Assembly: GCF_029714945.1 (NCBI RefSeq)
Contig: NZ_CP121634.1
Span: forward strand, 2,067,001 to 2,131,000
Direction: 5' to 3'
DNA length: 64,000 bases
From: Bradyrhizobium sp. CIAT3101
GTDB lineage: Bacteria > Pseudomonadota > Alphaproteobacteria > Rhizobiales > Xanthobacteraceae
The position numbers and the translations under genes were made by a program. Numbering within the stretch: the first letter of the stretch is position 1; every line of letters begins with the position of its first letter. The notes below the pieces were generated by a model that saw nothing but the letters and a program-made list of their open reading frames with translations, made no database searches and was not told the origin of the DNA. Of the stretch, positions 51,790-61,168 are shown piece after piece.

Positions 51790-52001
51790 GGCGGATCTCC
51801 TTGGCTATCGTGCCGCCATTCTCGCGTTCTCGGCGCGGGCTTGCCGTGATACACCTCACGCTTGTCGACGCGGCCGTTCGTTTCTCCTTTGCCGCCGAAA
51901 TGGAGAAGCGTTGCCCGCCGCAGGCGGCAAATTTGGATTTCCATTTCATTGATTTCGCCTGGCAGAGAAGCGAATACGGTTCCAATCATTGCCGCCGAGT
52001 C

Positions 52002-52796
52002 ATGGAGACCAAGATGTCGTTTCGTCCCGCCCTGATCCTCGCAACCGTGCTCGCCGCATGGTCGGCTGCAGCCGGCGCCGAGACCATCAAGATCGGCGTG
52101 ACACCGGGCCCGCACGCACAGATCTTCGAGGCGGTGAAGCCGGTTGCCGCCAAACAGGGGCTCGACATCCAGCTCATCGAGTTCTCCGACTATGTGGTGC
52201 CGAACGCGGCGCTCGATGCCGGCGATATCCAGGCCAATTCGTTCCAGAACCAGCCTTACCTGGACAACCAGAAGGCCGACCGCGGCTACAAGATCGAGTC
52301 GGTTGCGCTCACCGTGAATTTCCCGATCGGTGTCTATTCAAAGAAGCACAAGAGCTGGGCTGACATTCCCGACGGCGGCAAGATCTCGATTCCGAACGAT
52401 CCGACCAATGGCGGCCGCGTGCTGCTGCTCTTGCGCGACAAGGGCGTGATCAAGCTGAAGGACGGTACCGGCTTCAAGCCGACCGTGCTTGATGTTACCG
52501 AGAATCCCAAGAAGCTGAAATTCATCGAGGTCGATGCGGCCCAGGCGCCGCGCGCGCTCGACGACGTCGATGCAGCCGCGATCAACACCAATTATGCAAC
52601 CCAGGCGGGCCTCGATCCGGTCAAGGATCCGATCCTGCGCGAGGACCCGAAGGGCCCCTATGTCAACCTGATCGCGGTGCGCGCCGCCGACAAGGACAAG
52701 CCCTGGGTCAAGATCCTGGTCGACAGCTACCACACGGCGGAGGTGAAGGAGTTCATCCTCACCAAGTTCAAGGGCGCGGTGCTGCCGAGCTGGTAG
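52002..52796 (+). CDS. MetQ/NlpA-type substrate-binding protein
   Basis: A 264-residue binding protein: signal peptide SFRPALILATVLAAWSAAAGA, then TIKIGVTPGPHAQIFEAVKPVAAKQGLDIQLIEFSDYVVPNAALDAGDIQANSFQNQPYL and AAAINTNYATQAGLDPVKDPILRED, the classic NlpA pattern. No lipobox Cys is seen. MetQ homologues bind methionine, but no metN or metI gene is adjacent, so ligand and membrane partner are unknown. It precedes the KPN_01858-like monooxygenase gene by 131 bases on the same strand, and such proteins occur next to sulfonate/organosulfur monooxygenases. Confidence 0.93.
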   Translation: METKMSFRPALILATVLAAWSAAAGAETIKIGVTPGPHAQIFEAVKPVAAKQGLDIQLIEFSDYVVPNAALDAGDIQANSFQNQPYLDNQKADRGYKIESVALTVNFPIGVYSKKHKSWADIPDGGKISIPNDPTNGGRVLLLLRDKGVIKLKDGTGFKPTVLDVTENPKKLKFIEVDAAQAPRALDDVDAAAINTNYATQAGLDPVKDPILREDPKGPYVNLIAVRAADKDKPWVKILVDSYHTAEVKEFILTKFKGAVLPSW

Positions 52797-52927
52797 GCAA
52801 TCTGCCTGGCCAGGCTCCAGCTCAGGGGGCCGATCCCGGCGGTCAGCCTTGCGCATTGCCCGCTTGTCTCGGGCCGCGGCAACCGACATCATCGGGGTCG
52901 TGGCCATCCTCGCCCGACAGGGGTCGT

Positions 52928-53962
52928 ATGAAACGCTTTGCAAACCTGAAACGCCTGGGCTTCTTCACGCGGCTGCTCGACGAGGCGCCGCCGGCGGAGC
53001 GATATCGCTTCGCCGCCGAACAGATCGTCCGGGCCGAGAAGGCCGGTCTCGATTCCGCGTGGATCGCGCAGCACCATTTTCACGAGCGCGAGGGCGGGCT
53101 GCCGTCGCCCTTCACCTTCCTCGGCTATGTCGCGGCCCAGACCTCGCGCATTCGCCTTGGTACCGGCATCGTCACCTTGCCGCTGGAGAGCGCGGTGCGG
53201 GTGGCGGAGGACGCCGCTGTGCTCGATCTGCTCTGCAACGGCCGGTTCGAGCTCGGTGTCGGCACCGGGGGCAACCCGTCCGCGTTTGCCGCCTTTGGCC
53301 TCGACGGCACCCAGCGCAACGAGATTTTCGCGCGCAATCTCGAGGTGGTCCGTAAGGCGCTGACCGGCAAGCAGCTCGACGGCGGCGATACGCTCTATCC
53401 GCAGCGGCCGCAATTGGACAAGCGCATCTGGCAGGCGACATTCTCGGTGGCGGGCGGCGCGCGCGCCGGCAAGGCCGGCGACGGCCTGCTGCTCTCGCGC
53501 ACCCAGCCGCGGGCCAAGGACGCGCCGAAGGCGACGCTTGCCGAGATTCAGAACTCGATCATCGATGCCTATCTTGCGGCGCTGCCGCCGGGTGCCGAGC
53601 CGCGCATCATGGCGTCGCGCAGCGTGTTCGTTGCCGACGATCATCGCGAGGCTTTGAGGCTCGCCGATATCGGGCTGCGCCGCGCGCTTCCGCAGTTCAT
53701 GAAAGGCGGTCACCTTCCTCCGGGCGAGACGCTGGAGGAGATGATCACGGCGTTTGATACCCATGTCGGCGGCGCCGACGAGGTCATTGCCTCGCTGCGC
53801 ACCGACGCGACGCTGGAGCGGGTGACCGATCTGGTGTTCCAGGTTCACTCGGTCGATGCGCCGCATCCTTACGTCCTGCGCTCGATCGAACTCGTGGCCG
53901 ACAAGGTCGCGCCGGCGCTGGGCTGGACCCGGACCGCGCCCGAAGTGGCGCTGGCGGGCTAG
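52928..53962 (+). CDS. FMN-dependent luciferase-like monooxygenase, KPN_01858 family
   Basis: A 344-residue LLM enzyme: KRLGFFTRLLDEAPPAERYRFAAEQIVRAEKAGLDSAWIAQHHFHEREGGLPSPF, then RIRLGTGIVTLPLESAVRVAEDAAVLDLL and GRFELGVGTGGNPSAFAAFGL. This matches, from memory, the TIGRFAM subfamily named for KPN_01858, which is known to co-occur with the two CMD-fold genes that follow here. AGGGG precedes ATG 52928. Reaction unknown. Confidence 0.88.
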   Translation: MKRFANLKRLGFFTRLLDEAPPAERYRFAAEQIVRAEKAGLDSAWIAQHHFHEREGGLPSPFTFLGYVAAQTSRIRLGTGIVTLPLESAVRVAEDAAVLDLLCNGRFELGVGTGGNPSAFAAFGLDGTQRNEIFARNLEVVRKALTGKQLDGGDTLYPQRPQLDKRIWQATFSVAGGARAGKAGDGLLLSRTQPRAKDAPKATLAEIQNSIIDAYLAALPPGAEPRIMASRSVFVADDHREALRLADIGLRRALPQFMKGGHLPPGETLEEMITAFDTHVGGADEVIASLRTDATLERVTDLVFQVHSVDAPHPYVLRSIELVADKVAPALGWTRTAPEVALAG

Positions 53963-53991
53963 TCGGTATTTGCGGAATTGCACGAGGCTGA

Positions 53992-54594
53992 ATGATGGCG
54001 ACGACGGATATCATCGATAAACTTGCCGGGATCGAACCGGGCTCAGCTCTGGACGCTATTCGCGCCAAGCGCCTGCAGGCGCGCGAGAACGCGCAAAAGA
54101 GCTATCTCTCTCTGTTCGAGCCGATCGACGCCGGCGATTTCTCGCTTGTCGAGCGCGCCGCGGTCGCGGCCTTCGTGACCGGGCTCCACGGCGAATCCCC
54201 CGTCGCGACCTTCTATCGCGACAAGCTCGCGGCGAGTGCGGGTGGCGCGGCGCTGCTTGAAGCGATCGACGCCGAGATTGCGCGCGGCAGGACCTCGGGG
54301 CCGTATGGCTCGTTTCCTGCCGGTCCGCTGTCGGTCGAGAACACGGCCGGCCTGATTTATCGCGTCAGCGCGGCGAGCAAGTCCGTTCTCGGCGCCCGGC
54401 TCGTCGCGGCCCTCGAGCACGCGCATCTGCTGGTGTTCCGGCCGCGCGATGCGGCGTCCACCGACATGAAGGCGCTGTTGGCCGCCGGCTGGTCGAATAC
54501 CGGCATCGTCACGTTCTCTCAACTTGTCGCATTCCTGTCGTTCCAGGTGCGGGTCGTCAGCGGCTTGCGCACGCTCGCCGCAGCGAACGCATAA
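53992..54594 (+). CDS. CMD-domain protein, Avi_7170 family
   Basis: A 200-residue helical protein of the carboxymuconolactone-decarboxylase superfamily, belonging by appearance to the Avi_7170 family: TDIIDKLAGIEPGSALDAIRAKR, FSLVERAAVAAFVTGLHGESPVATFYRDKLAA, GWSNTGIVTFSQLVAFLSFQVRVVSGL. It has no CxxC redox pair, so it is probably not a peroxidase by itself. It has a paired gene 14 bases downstream, with which it probably forms a complex. The Shine-Dalgarno sequence GAGG sits 4 bases before ATG 53992; ATG 53995 is equally possible. Confidence 0.87.
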   Translation: MMATTDIIDKLAGIEPGSALDAIRAKRLQARENAQKSYLSLFEPIDAGDFSLVERAAVAAFVTGLHGESPVATFYRDKLAASAGGAALLEAIDAEIARGRTSGPYGSFPAGPLSVENTAGLIYRVSAASKSVLGARLVAALEHAHLLVFRPRDAASTDMKALLAAGWSNTGIVTFSQLVAFLSFQVRVVSGLRTLAAANA

Positions 54595-54608
54595 GAGGAG
54601 GCCGCATC

Positions 54609-55187
54609 ATGAGCGCCACCGTCAATCCGCCCGTCGTATTCACCCAGGATGAGCTTGGCTGGGTCTCCTGGATCGAGCCGCTGCCCGAGGCCGAGCTGAC
54701 CGAGCGGCATTTCAATGGCCTGGTCGATCGCGCCCGCGCCAAGTCGGAATATTTCCGTCTGCTGGTGCGCGATCCCGAGGTGCTGGAAGCCCGCACCAAG
54801 ACCGACAAGGACATCTTCTACAACATCGCCGACGGCCTGCCGCGCGCCGAGCGTGAGCTCGCGGCGGCGGCGACCTCGCGCTACAACGGCTGCATCTATT
54901 GCGCCTCGGTGCATGCGCGCTTCGCCAGCACCTATTCCAAGCGCCGCGAGGACGTGCAGAAGCTGCTCGACGAAGGCGTCAACGCCGATCTCGGCGAACG
55001 CTGGAACGCCGTGGTCAAGGCTTCGGTGGCGCTTGCGTCGACGCCGATCGCGTTCGGCCCCGACAATATCAAGGAGCTGCGCAGTGCGGGCCTCGACGAT
55101 GCCGAGATCGTCGACGTCATCAACGGCGCCTCGTTCTTCAACTGGGCGAACCGGCTGATGCTGTCGCTCGGTGAACCCTCGAAATAG
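54609..55187 (+). CDS. Alkylhydroperoxidase-domain protein, Avi_7169 family
   Basis: A 192-residue protein of the AhpD fold with the intact redox motif RYNGCIYCASVHARFAS (CxxC plus His). N-terminal FTQDELGWVSWIEPLPEAELTERH and C-terminal LDDAEIVDVINGASFFNWANRLMLSLGEP fit the Avi_7169 subgroup. It probably reduces a peroxide generated by the flavin monooxygenase or on a pathway intermediate. AGGAGG precedes ATG 54609 at 8 bases. Confidence 0.9.
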   Translation: MSATVNPPVVFTQDELGWVSWIEPLPEAELTERHFNGLVDRARAKSEYFRLLVRDPEVLEARTKTDKDIFYNIADGLPRAERELAAAATSRYNGCIYCASVHARFASTYSKRREDVQKLLDEGVNADLGERWNAVVKASVALASTPIAFGPDNIKELRSAGLDDAEIVDVINGASFFNWANRLMLSLGEPSK

Positions 55188-55249
55188 CCAATCTCACCGG
55201 CACAAGAATTGCTGCTTTGTTTGTAACACCTGACTGGATGGAGCCGTGC

Positions 55250-56407
55250 ATGAGCAACATCAATCGCCGAACCCTGGTGAAGGGCTCGCTCGCCGCCGCA
55301 ATTGCAGGAACATCGCTCTCGCGGGCAGCCTTTGCCGACAGCGCCGAGCCGATCCTGCTCGGCGTCAGCGGTCCCCTCACGGGGCCGAACGCGCAATATG
55401 GCACGCAGTGGAAGCAGGGTTTTGACCTCGCGCTCGATGAGATCCTGGCCGGCGGTGGCATCAACGGTCGCAAGCTCGCCTATCAATTCGAGGACAGCCA
55501 GAGCGACCCGCGCCAGTCGGTGGCGATCGCCCAGAAGTTCGTGTCCGATCCCAAGATCGTGCTGGAGCTCGGCGATTTCTCCAGCCCCGCCTCGATGGCG
55601 GCCTCGCCGATCTACCAGCGCGGCGGCCTCGTGCAGTTCGGCTTCACCAATTCGCACCCCGACTTCACCAAGGGCGGCGACTTCATGTGGAGCACCTCGG
55701 TGAGCCAGGCCGACGAACAGCCGCTGCTGGCAGCCTATGCCGTGAAGAAGCTCGGCTTGAAAAAGCTTGCCGTGCTGCACCTCAACACCGATTGGGGCCG
55801 CACCAGCCGCGACTACTTCAACAACGCCGCCAAGGAATATGGCGCCGAGATCGCCATCACCGAGGGCTATATCGCCGAGGAGCGTGACTTCCGCTCCACG
55901 CTGGTCCGTGTGCGCGACGCCAATCCGGACGGGCTGGTCCTGATCTCCTACTATTCCGACGGTGCGCTGATCGCGCGCCAGGCGCGGCAGGTCGGGCTGA
56001 AGCAGGTGATCTGCGCCGCGAGCTCGGTCTACTCGCCGAAATTCCTCGAGCTCGGCGGCGACGCCGTCGAGGACGTTCATGTCGGCACGCGCTACTTCCC
56101 GGAGGATCCGCGTCCCGAGGTCCAGAAATTCATCGCCGGCTTCAAGAAGAAGTACAACGGGCTCGAGCCCGACGCCTTCAACGCCTATGCCTATGACGCG
56201 ATGAACATGGCGGCCGCCGTGGTGAAGATCGGTGGCCCCGATCGCAAGGCGATCCGCGATGCCTTCGCCAAGGTCAAGGACGTCCCGAGCGTCATCTTCG
56301 GCACGGCGACGTTCGACGTCGCGACCCGCCGGGTCAAGGGCGCGATGAATGCCGAGCTCGTCGTGCGCAAGGGCCAGTTCTCGCTTTGGGACGGCAAGCC
56401 GACCTGA
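55250..56407 (+). CDS. Liv-type ABC substrate-binding protein
   Basis: A 385-residue periplasmic binding protein: signal NRRTLVKGSLAAAIAGTSLSRAAFA with a twin-arginine motif; ILLGVSGPLTGPNAQYGTQWKQGFDLALDEILAGGGINGRKLAYQFEDSQSDPRQ, and KKLAVLHLNTDWGRTSRDYFNNAA in the second lobe. Start ATG 55250 with GGAG upstream. It is separated from the permease gene by a hairpin with a T-run, which favours more binding protein than permease. Confidence 0.94.
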   Translation: MSNINRRTLVKGSLAAAIAGTSLSRAAFADSAEPILLGVSGPLTGPNAQYGTQWKQGFDLALDEILAGGGINGRKLAYQFEDSQSDPRQSVAIAQKFVSDPKIVLELGDFSSPASMAASPIYQRGGLVQFGFTNSHPDFTKGGDFMWSTSVSQADEQPLLAAYAVKKLGLKKLAVLHLNTDWGRTSRDYFNNAAKEYGAEIAITEGYIAEERDFRSTLVRVRDANPDGLVLISYYSDGALIARQARQVGLKQVICAASSVYSPKFLELGGDAVEDVHVGTRYFPEDPRPEVQKFIAGFKKKYNGLEPDAFNAYAYDAMNMAAAVVKIGGPDRKAIRDAFAKVKDVPSVIFGTATFDVATRRVKGAMNAELVVRKGQFSLWDGKPT

Positions 56408-56413
56408 CATGAT

Positions 56414-56443
56414 GGCCGGAGCGGGGGCTCCGGCCGCTTTTCT
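56414..56443 (+). terminator. Attenuator/terminator between binding protein and permease genes
   Basis: GGCCGGAGC / GCTCCGGCC, a perfect 9-bp stem with loop GGGG, followed by GCTTTTCTCT. It sits 6 bases after the binding-protein stop codon. Confidence 0.75.
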
Positions 56444-56460
56444 CTGATTGGGACTATCGC

Positions 56461-58284
56461 GTGTCTTCCTGGCTCGACTACACCATCAACGGGCTGATCG
56501 TCGGCAATGTCTACGCCCTCGTTGCGGTCGGGCTCGCGCTGATCTTCGGCGTCAGCCGGCTGATCAATTTCGCACAGGGGTCGATCTACCTCGTCGGCGC
56601 CTATATCGGCTGGGTCGCGGTGGTGCAGCTGCACACGCCCTTGCCGCTCACCATCATCCTCGTCGCGGTGGTGGCCGCTTTGGTTGGGCTGATCATCGAG
56701 CGGTTCGGCCTGCGGCCGCTGCAGAACTCGGTGCGCATCGCGCCTCTGCTGGCGACGATCGGCATCAGCTTCGTGCTCGACCAGCTGGTGATGCTGACCT
56801 TCTCGCCCAATCCGCGCGCGTTGCCGAGCCAGTTGCCGGACGTGCGTTTCCAGGTCGGCGGCGGCACGATCGGGCCGCTGGATCTGCTCATCGCCGGTGT
56901 CGGCATTTCCAGCGCGCTCTTGCTGTTCGTGTTCCTGCGCTACAGCAAGCTCGGCTGGGCGGTGCGCGCGGCCTCGCAGGATCGCGACGCCGCGATGCAG
57001 ATGGGCGTCGATGTCAACCGCGTCAACCAGGCGGTGTTCGGCATTGCGGCTGCGCTTGGCGGCGTCTCCGGCCTGCTGGTCGGCATGTACTACAACCAGA
57101 TCGACACCGCGATGAGCCTGCAGGCCACGCTCAAGGGCGTCGTCGCGGAAGTCGTCGGCGGCGCCGGCAACGTGCCCGGCGCCGTGGTCGGCAGCCTGTT
57201 GCTGGGCCTCGTCGAGAGCTACGGCGTCGCCGTGTTCGGCACCAGCTATCGCAACCTGTTCGCCTTCCTGCTGCTGGTCGTGGTGCTGGTGCTGCGGCCG
57301 AACGGCCTGTTCGCCAGCGCCCGGCAGGCGCCGCCGGAGCCGCTCACCGGCACCTTCATCGCGCCGAGCCGGCCGGTGCGCATTCCGCGCTGGGCCTTGG
57401 CTCTCGCGGTCGCTGCGTTCGCGATCCTGCCGCTGCTTCCGGTGTCCTTCTACGTGCTGCAGACCCTGATCAATGCCTGGCTGCTCGGCATGCTCGCGCT
57501 CAGCCTGACGCTCGTCGCGGGCACAGTCGGCCAGGTTTCGCTGGGGCACGCCGCGCTGCTCGCGATCGGCGCCTACACGTCCGCGCTGCTGTCGCTGGCA
57601 CTTAACGTTCCCGTCGGTCTCGCCATCATCGCCGGCGGCCTGATGAGCGCCGCGCTCGGCACGATCCTGATCTCGCCGTCGTTCCGGCTGCGCGGCCATT
57701 ATGTCTCGATCGCGACGCTCGCCATCGGCGAGATCGTTTCGCTGGTGATCCTGAACTGGGAAAGCGTCACCCGCGGCCCGATCGGCATCTCCGGCATCCC
57801 GCCGCTGTCGCTGTTCGGCTACGACCTGATCAGCCCCACGTCGATCTACTGGTTCAGCTTTGCCGTGATGGTCGTGCTGGCGCTGCTGCAGGCGCGGCTG
57901 CTCTCGTCGCATCTCGGCCGCAGCTTCCGTGCCATCCGCGACGACGACATCGCCGCGCGTGCCTATGGCCTCAGCCTGAACCGCTACAAGTCGCTCGCCT
58001 TCATCTTCGGCGGGTTCGCAGCCGGCGTCAGCGGCGGCATTGCCGCGCATCTCTACTCCTATATCAACCACGAGACCTTCAACACGCAGCAATCCATTCT
58101 CGCGCTGACCGTCGTGATCCTCGGCGGCCTCGGCAATGTCGTCGGCGCCATCGTTGGCGCGGTCGCGCTGGTTGGCCTGCCGGAAGTGTTCCGGATCGCG
58201 GCGGAGTACCGCATCCTGATCTACGGTATCGTTCTCCTGTTGCTCGTGCGATTCAGGCCGCAGGGCCTGCTGGGGACGATCTGA
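56461..58284 (+). CDS. Fused LivH-LivM ABC permease
   Basis: A 607-residue protein combining both permease subunits. Residues 1-285 are LivH-like ([65 protein letters not shown]). Residues about 300-607 are LivM-like ([68 protein letters not shown]). The GTG start at 56461 has weak Shine-Dalgarno sequence; no nearby ATG fits. The stop overlaps the ATPase start (TGATG). Confidence 0.94.
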   Translation: MSSWLDYTINGLIVGNVYALVAVGLALIFGVSRLINFAQGSIYLVGAYIGWVAVVQLHTPLPLTIILVAVVAALVGLIIERFGLRPLQNSVRIAPLLATIGISFVLDQLVMLTFSPNPRALPSQLPDVRFQVGGGTIGPLDLLIAGVGISSALLLFVFLRYSKLGWAVRAASQDRDAAMQMGVDVNRVNQAVFGIAAALGGVSGLLVGMYYNQIDTAMSLQATLKGVVAEVVGGAGNVPGAVVGSLLLGLVESYGVAVFGTSYRNLFAFLLLVVVLVLRPNGLFASARQAPPEPLTGTFIAPSRPVRIPRWALALAVAAFAILPLLPVSFYVLQTLINAWLLGMLALSLTLVAGTVGQVSLGHAALLAIGAYTSALLSLALNVPVGLAIIAGGLMSAALGTILISPSFRLRGHYVSIATLAIGEIVSLVILNWESVTRGPIGISGIPPLSLFGYDLISPTSIYWFSFAVMVVLALLQARLLSSHLGRSFRAIRDDDIAARAYGLSLNRYKSLAFIFGGFAAGVSGGIAAHLYSYINHETFNTQQSILALTVVILGGLGNVVGAIVGAVALVGLPEVFRIAAEYRILIYGIVLLLLVRFRPQGLLGTI

Positions 58285-59132
58285 TGGCGGAGGCAAATGC
58301 ACCGCTGTTGTCCCTGCGCGGGCTGACCCGCCGCTTCGGCGGCCTGACGGCCGTCGACGGTATCGATCTCGATCTCGCCAAGGGTGGGCTCGTCAGCATC
58401 ATCGGCCCGAACGGTGCCGGCAAGACCACGCTGTTCAATCTCGTCACCGGGCTCGACCGGCCGGATGCGGGCGAGGTTCGTTTCGAGGGACAGGACATCA
58501 CGGGTCTTTCGCCGGAACGGCTGGCTGGCCGCGGCATCGCGCGGACGTTCCAGCTCGGCCGTGTCTTCGGCAATCTCAGCGTCATGGACAACGTGCTGAT
58601 CGGCGCGCACACGCGGCTTCGCGCGGTGAAGCCGGCAGTGCCCGTGATCGGTCCGCTGCTTGAATTGGGGCTCGCGCTGTTGCGCCCCTCAAGCGTCAAG
58701 GCCGAGGAAGAGAAGCTGCGCGAGGAGGTGAAGGCCATTCTCGCCCGCTTCGGCGAGCGGCTGCTGCCGCGGATCGATCAGCCCGCCTACAGCCTCTCCT
58801 ACGCCAACCGCCGCCGCGTCGAGATCGCCCGCGCGCTCGCTTTGAAGCCGCGCCTGCTGCTGCTCGATGAGCCGACCGCGGGCATGAACCCGAGCGAGAC
58901 CGCGGAGATGCAGGCGCTCGTCGCCGAGCTGAAGGCGGAGGGGCTGACCATTCTCCTGATCGAGCACAAGCTGGAGATGGTGATGCGTCTCTCCGACCGC
59001 GTCATCGTCATGGACGAGGGCAAGAAGATCGCGGAAGGGCCGGGCGAAGAGGTGCGCAACGATCCCAAGGTGATCGAGGCCTATCTCGGCCACGGCCTGT
59101 CCGGGACGACGGAGCAGGAGAGCGCGGCATGA
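58284..59132 (+). CDS. ABC transporter ATPase (LivG family)
   Basis: A 282-residue ATPase with Walker A GPNGAGKTT, Walker B LLLLDEPTAGMNPSE and H-loop LLIEHKLEMVM. The signature region reads YSLSYANRRRVEIARALA instead of LSGGQQR, as is common in LivG. A longer insert (HTRLRAVKPAVPVIGPLLELGLALLRPSS) precedes it. It overlaps the LivF-like gene by 4 bases. Confidence 0.94.
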   Translation: MAEANAPLLSLRGLTRRFGGLTAVDGIDLDLAKGGLVSIIGPNGAGKTTLFNLVTGLDRPDAGEVRFEGQDITGLSPERLAGRGIARTFQLGRVFGNLSVMDNVLIGAHTRLRAVKPAVPVIGPLLELGLALLRPSSVKAEEEKLREEVKAILARFGERLLPRIDQPAYSLSYANRRRVEIARALALKPRLLLLDEPTAGMNPSETAEMQALVAELKAEGLTILLIEHKLEMVMRLSDRVIVMDEGKKIAEGPGEEVRNDPKVIEAYLGHGLSGTTEQESAA

Positions 59133-59869
59133 CCACGGGCGCACCCGAACCGCTGCTGGCGCTGACCAACGTCAACACGTTCTACGGCCAGGCGCAGGTG
59201 CATTTCGACCTGTCCATCACCGTCGGCCGAGGTCATATCGTCTGCCTGCTCGGCGGCAATGCCAGCGGCAAATCGACGACGATGAAGATCATCCTCGGCC
59301 TGGTAAAGCCGCGCTCGGGCGAGGTCACGTTCGACGGCGCCTCGCTGATCGGGCTCACCACGCCGCAGATCGTCCGCCGCGGCATCGCCTCGGTGCCGGA
59401 GGCGCGGCGGCTGTTCGCTGACATGAGCGTCCGCGAAAACATCCTGATGGGTGCCTTCGTGCGCAACGATCGCGATGCGGTGGCGCGGGATCTCGACAAG
59501 ATGCTGACGCTGTTTCCAAAGCTTGGCCAGCGGCTGTCGCAGCGGGCAGGCTCCTTGTCCGGCGGCGAGCAGCAGATGGTCGCGATGGCGCGCGCGCTGA
59601 TGAGCCGCCCCAGGATGATCGTGATGGACGAGCCGACCATGGGTCTGTCTCCGCTCTATGTCGACCGCGTGCTGGAGCTGATCCGCACCATCAACCAGGA
59701 GGGCGTCTCGGTCTTCATGGTCGAGCAGAACGCTAGCCTCGCGCTCGAGATCGCGCACGAGGCCTATGTGCTGCAGACCGGCAAGATCGTGCTGTCAGGT
59801 TCTGCGCGTACGCTGAAGGACGATCCCCGCGTGCGGGATGCCTATCTCGGCGGGTCCGAGGCGGCGTAG
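59129..59869 (+). CDS. ABC transporter ATPase (LivF family)
   Basis: A 246-residue ATPase: Walker A GGNASGKST, signature LSGGEQQMV, Walker B RMIVMDEPTMGLSP, and MVEQNASLALEIAHEAYVLQTG. It is the last gene of the operon; a palindromic repeat begins 12 bases after its stop codon and probably also stabilises or ends the transcript. Confidence 0.94.
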   Translation: MTTGAPEPLLALTNVNTFYGQAQVHFDLSITVGRGHIVCLLGGNASGKSTTMKIILGLVKPRSGEVTFDGASLIGLTTPQIVRRGIASVPEARRLFADMSVRENILMGAFVRNDRDAVARDLDKMLTLFPKLGQRLSQRAGSLSGGEQQMVAMARALMSRPRMIVMDEPTMGLSPLYVDRVLELIRTINQEGVSVFMVEQNASLALEIAHEAYVLQTGKIVLSGSARTLKDDPRVRDAYLGGSEAA

Positions 59870-59880
59870 CGGGGTCTCGG

Positions 59881-59996
59881 CCTTATGGTTCGAGACGCCC
59901 GCTGCGCGGGCTCCTCACCATGAGGGTCTGACATTTCGCCGCGGGACAGGGCCTCATCCTGAGGAGCTCGCGCAGCGGGCGTCTCGAAGGATGGCC
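59881..59996. repeat. Dispersed inverted repeat (TTCGAGACGCCCGC type)
   Basis: Left arm CCTTATGGTTCGAGACGCCC then GCTGCGCGGGCTCCTCACCA; right arm TGAGGAGCTCGCGCAGCGGG then CGTCTCGAAGGATGG. The arms are near-complementary over more than 35 bases. From memory, this family is common between genes in Bradyrhizobium and Rhodopseudomonas. It follows the LivF-like gene. Confidence 0.85.
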
Positions 59997-60045
59997 GCGA
60001 GCACTGCCGCAAAACTGTGCCGCCCTTCCGGGATTGCACTGGTCA

Positions 60046-60073
60046 GTATGATCATTCTATGGAATCATCATAC
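60046..60073 (+). promoter_or_regulatory. NikR-type operator
   Basis: GTATGA (60046-60051), 16 bases, TCATAC (60068-60073): an exact match to the E. coli NikR consensus GTATGA-N16-TCATAC. The inner bases also extend the palindrome (GTATGATCATTC / GAATCATCATAC, one mismatch). It lies 27 bases upstream of the nickel/cobalt permease start codon. Confidence 0.85.
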
Positions 60074-60100
60074 CGTTGACGCAACGAGGCGCGCGGCGGA

Positions 60101-61168
60101 ATGAGTTTCGTGACCAGGTCTGTGCGGGCGGTCGAGCCCGGAATGGTGCTGCTGTTCGGCGGGCTGATCGCCGCCAACATCGCTGCATGGGCCTGGGCCT
60201 TCGCGGCGTTCGGCGACCGGCCGGCGGTAATGGCGACAGCGTTGCTCGCCTGGGTGTTCGGCTTGCGCCACGCCGTCGACGCCGACCACATCGCCGCCAT
60301 CGACAATGTCGTGCGCAAGCTGATGCAGGCGGGTGATACGCCGCGCAGCGTCGGCCTCTATTTCGCGCTCGGCCACTCTACCGTGGTCGTGGTTGCGACT
60401 ATGCTGCTCGCGCTCGGCGTGGTCAGCCTCGGCGGCGACAGCCTGCTCCGGGAGATCGGCGGCTTCATCGGCACCTCCGTGTCGGCGTTGTTCCTGCTGC
60501 TGATCGCCGCCATCAATCTCGTCATCTTCGCCGGCCTCTGGCGGACGTTCCGCGCGGCGCGCGAGCAGGGTGTTCACGACGCCGCCGGCTTGGAGGCGCT
60601 GCTCGCCAACCGCGGATTTCTCGCACGGCTGCTCGGCCCGATGTTCCGCCTGGTGACGAAACCGTGGCACATGTTTCCGCTCGGCCTCCTGTTCGGTCTC
60701 GGCTTCGACACCGCGACCGAGATCGGGCTGCTCAGCATCTCCGCCACCGAGGCCGCGCGCGGTGCCTCGCTCGCCGATATCCTGGTCTTCCCCGCGCTGT
60801 TCGCGTCAGGCATGGCGCTGGTCGATACCGCGGATTCCGCGCTGATGGTGAGCGCCTATCGCTGGGCCTTCGTCGATCCCATGCGCAAGCTCTGGTACAA
60901 CCTCACGATCACCGGCGCCTCTGTCGCGGTCGCGCTGTTCATCGGCGGCATCGAGGCGCTTGGCCTGATCAGTGATCGGCTTGGCCTGTCCGGCGGCGCA
61001 TGGGCGCTGGTCGATAGTCTGAACGAGTCGCTCGCCAATGTTGGCTTCGCAGTGATCGCATTGTTTGCGATCGCATGGCTTGTCTCGGTCGTGCTCTACC
61101 GCCGCATGTTTGCGGATGGCCCGCGCACGCAAGTGCTCCGAGGGGCCGATGCGACCGAGGCGGCCTGA
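60101..61168 (+). CDS. Nickel/cobalt permease, NiCoT family
   Basis: A 355-residue inner-membrane transporter with about eight hydrophobic segments. The NiCoT signature H-x4-DH is present in RHAVDADHIAAIDN (His57, Asp62, His63), followed by ALGHSTVVV (90-97) and GLGFDTATEIGLL (199-211). High-affinity single-subunit Ni2+ or Co2+ import is the family's role; the NikR-type operator upstream argues for nickel. Imported nickel would serve urease or hydrogenase, neither of which lies in the window. The 3' end overlaps the TonB receptor gene by 20 bases. Confidence 0.95.
   Translation: MSFVTRSVRAVEPGMVLLFGGLIAANIAAWAWAFAAFGDRPAVMATALLAWVFGLRHAVDADHIAAIDNVVRKLMQAGDTPRSVGLYFALGHSTVVVVATMLLALGVVSLGGDSLLREIGGFIGTSVSALFLLLIAAINLVIFAGLWRTFRAAREQGVHDAAGLEALLANRGFLARLLGPMFRLVTKPWHMFPLGLLFGLGFDTATEIGLLSISATEAARGASLADILVFPALFASGMALVDTADSALMVSAYRWAFVDPMRKLWYNLTITGASVAVALFIGGIEALGLISDRLGLSGGAWALVDSLNESLANVGFAVIALFAIAWLVSVVLYRRMFADGPRTQVLRGADATEAA

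Noticed and set aside
51790..52001. SAM-responsive riboswitch upstream of the MetQ-like gene
   Set aside because: The conserved SAM-II core could not be found by eye and no supporting stems were evident.
56191..58302. Long minus-strand open frame (about 700 codons) opposite the Liv binding protein and permease genes
   Set aside because: Extremely Asp/Arg/Gln/His-rich, no motifs, and fully opposite well-conserved genes; shadow frame.
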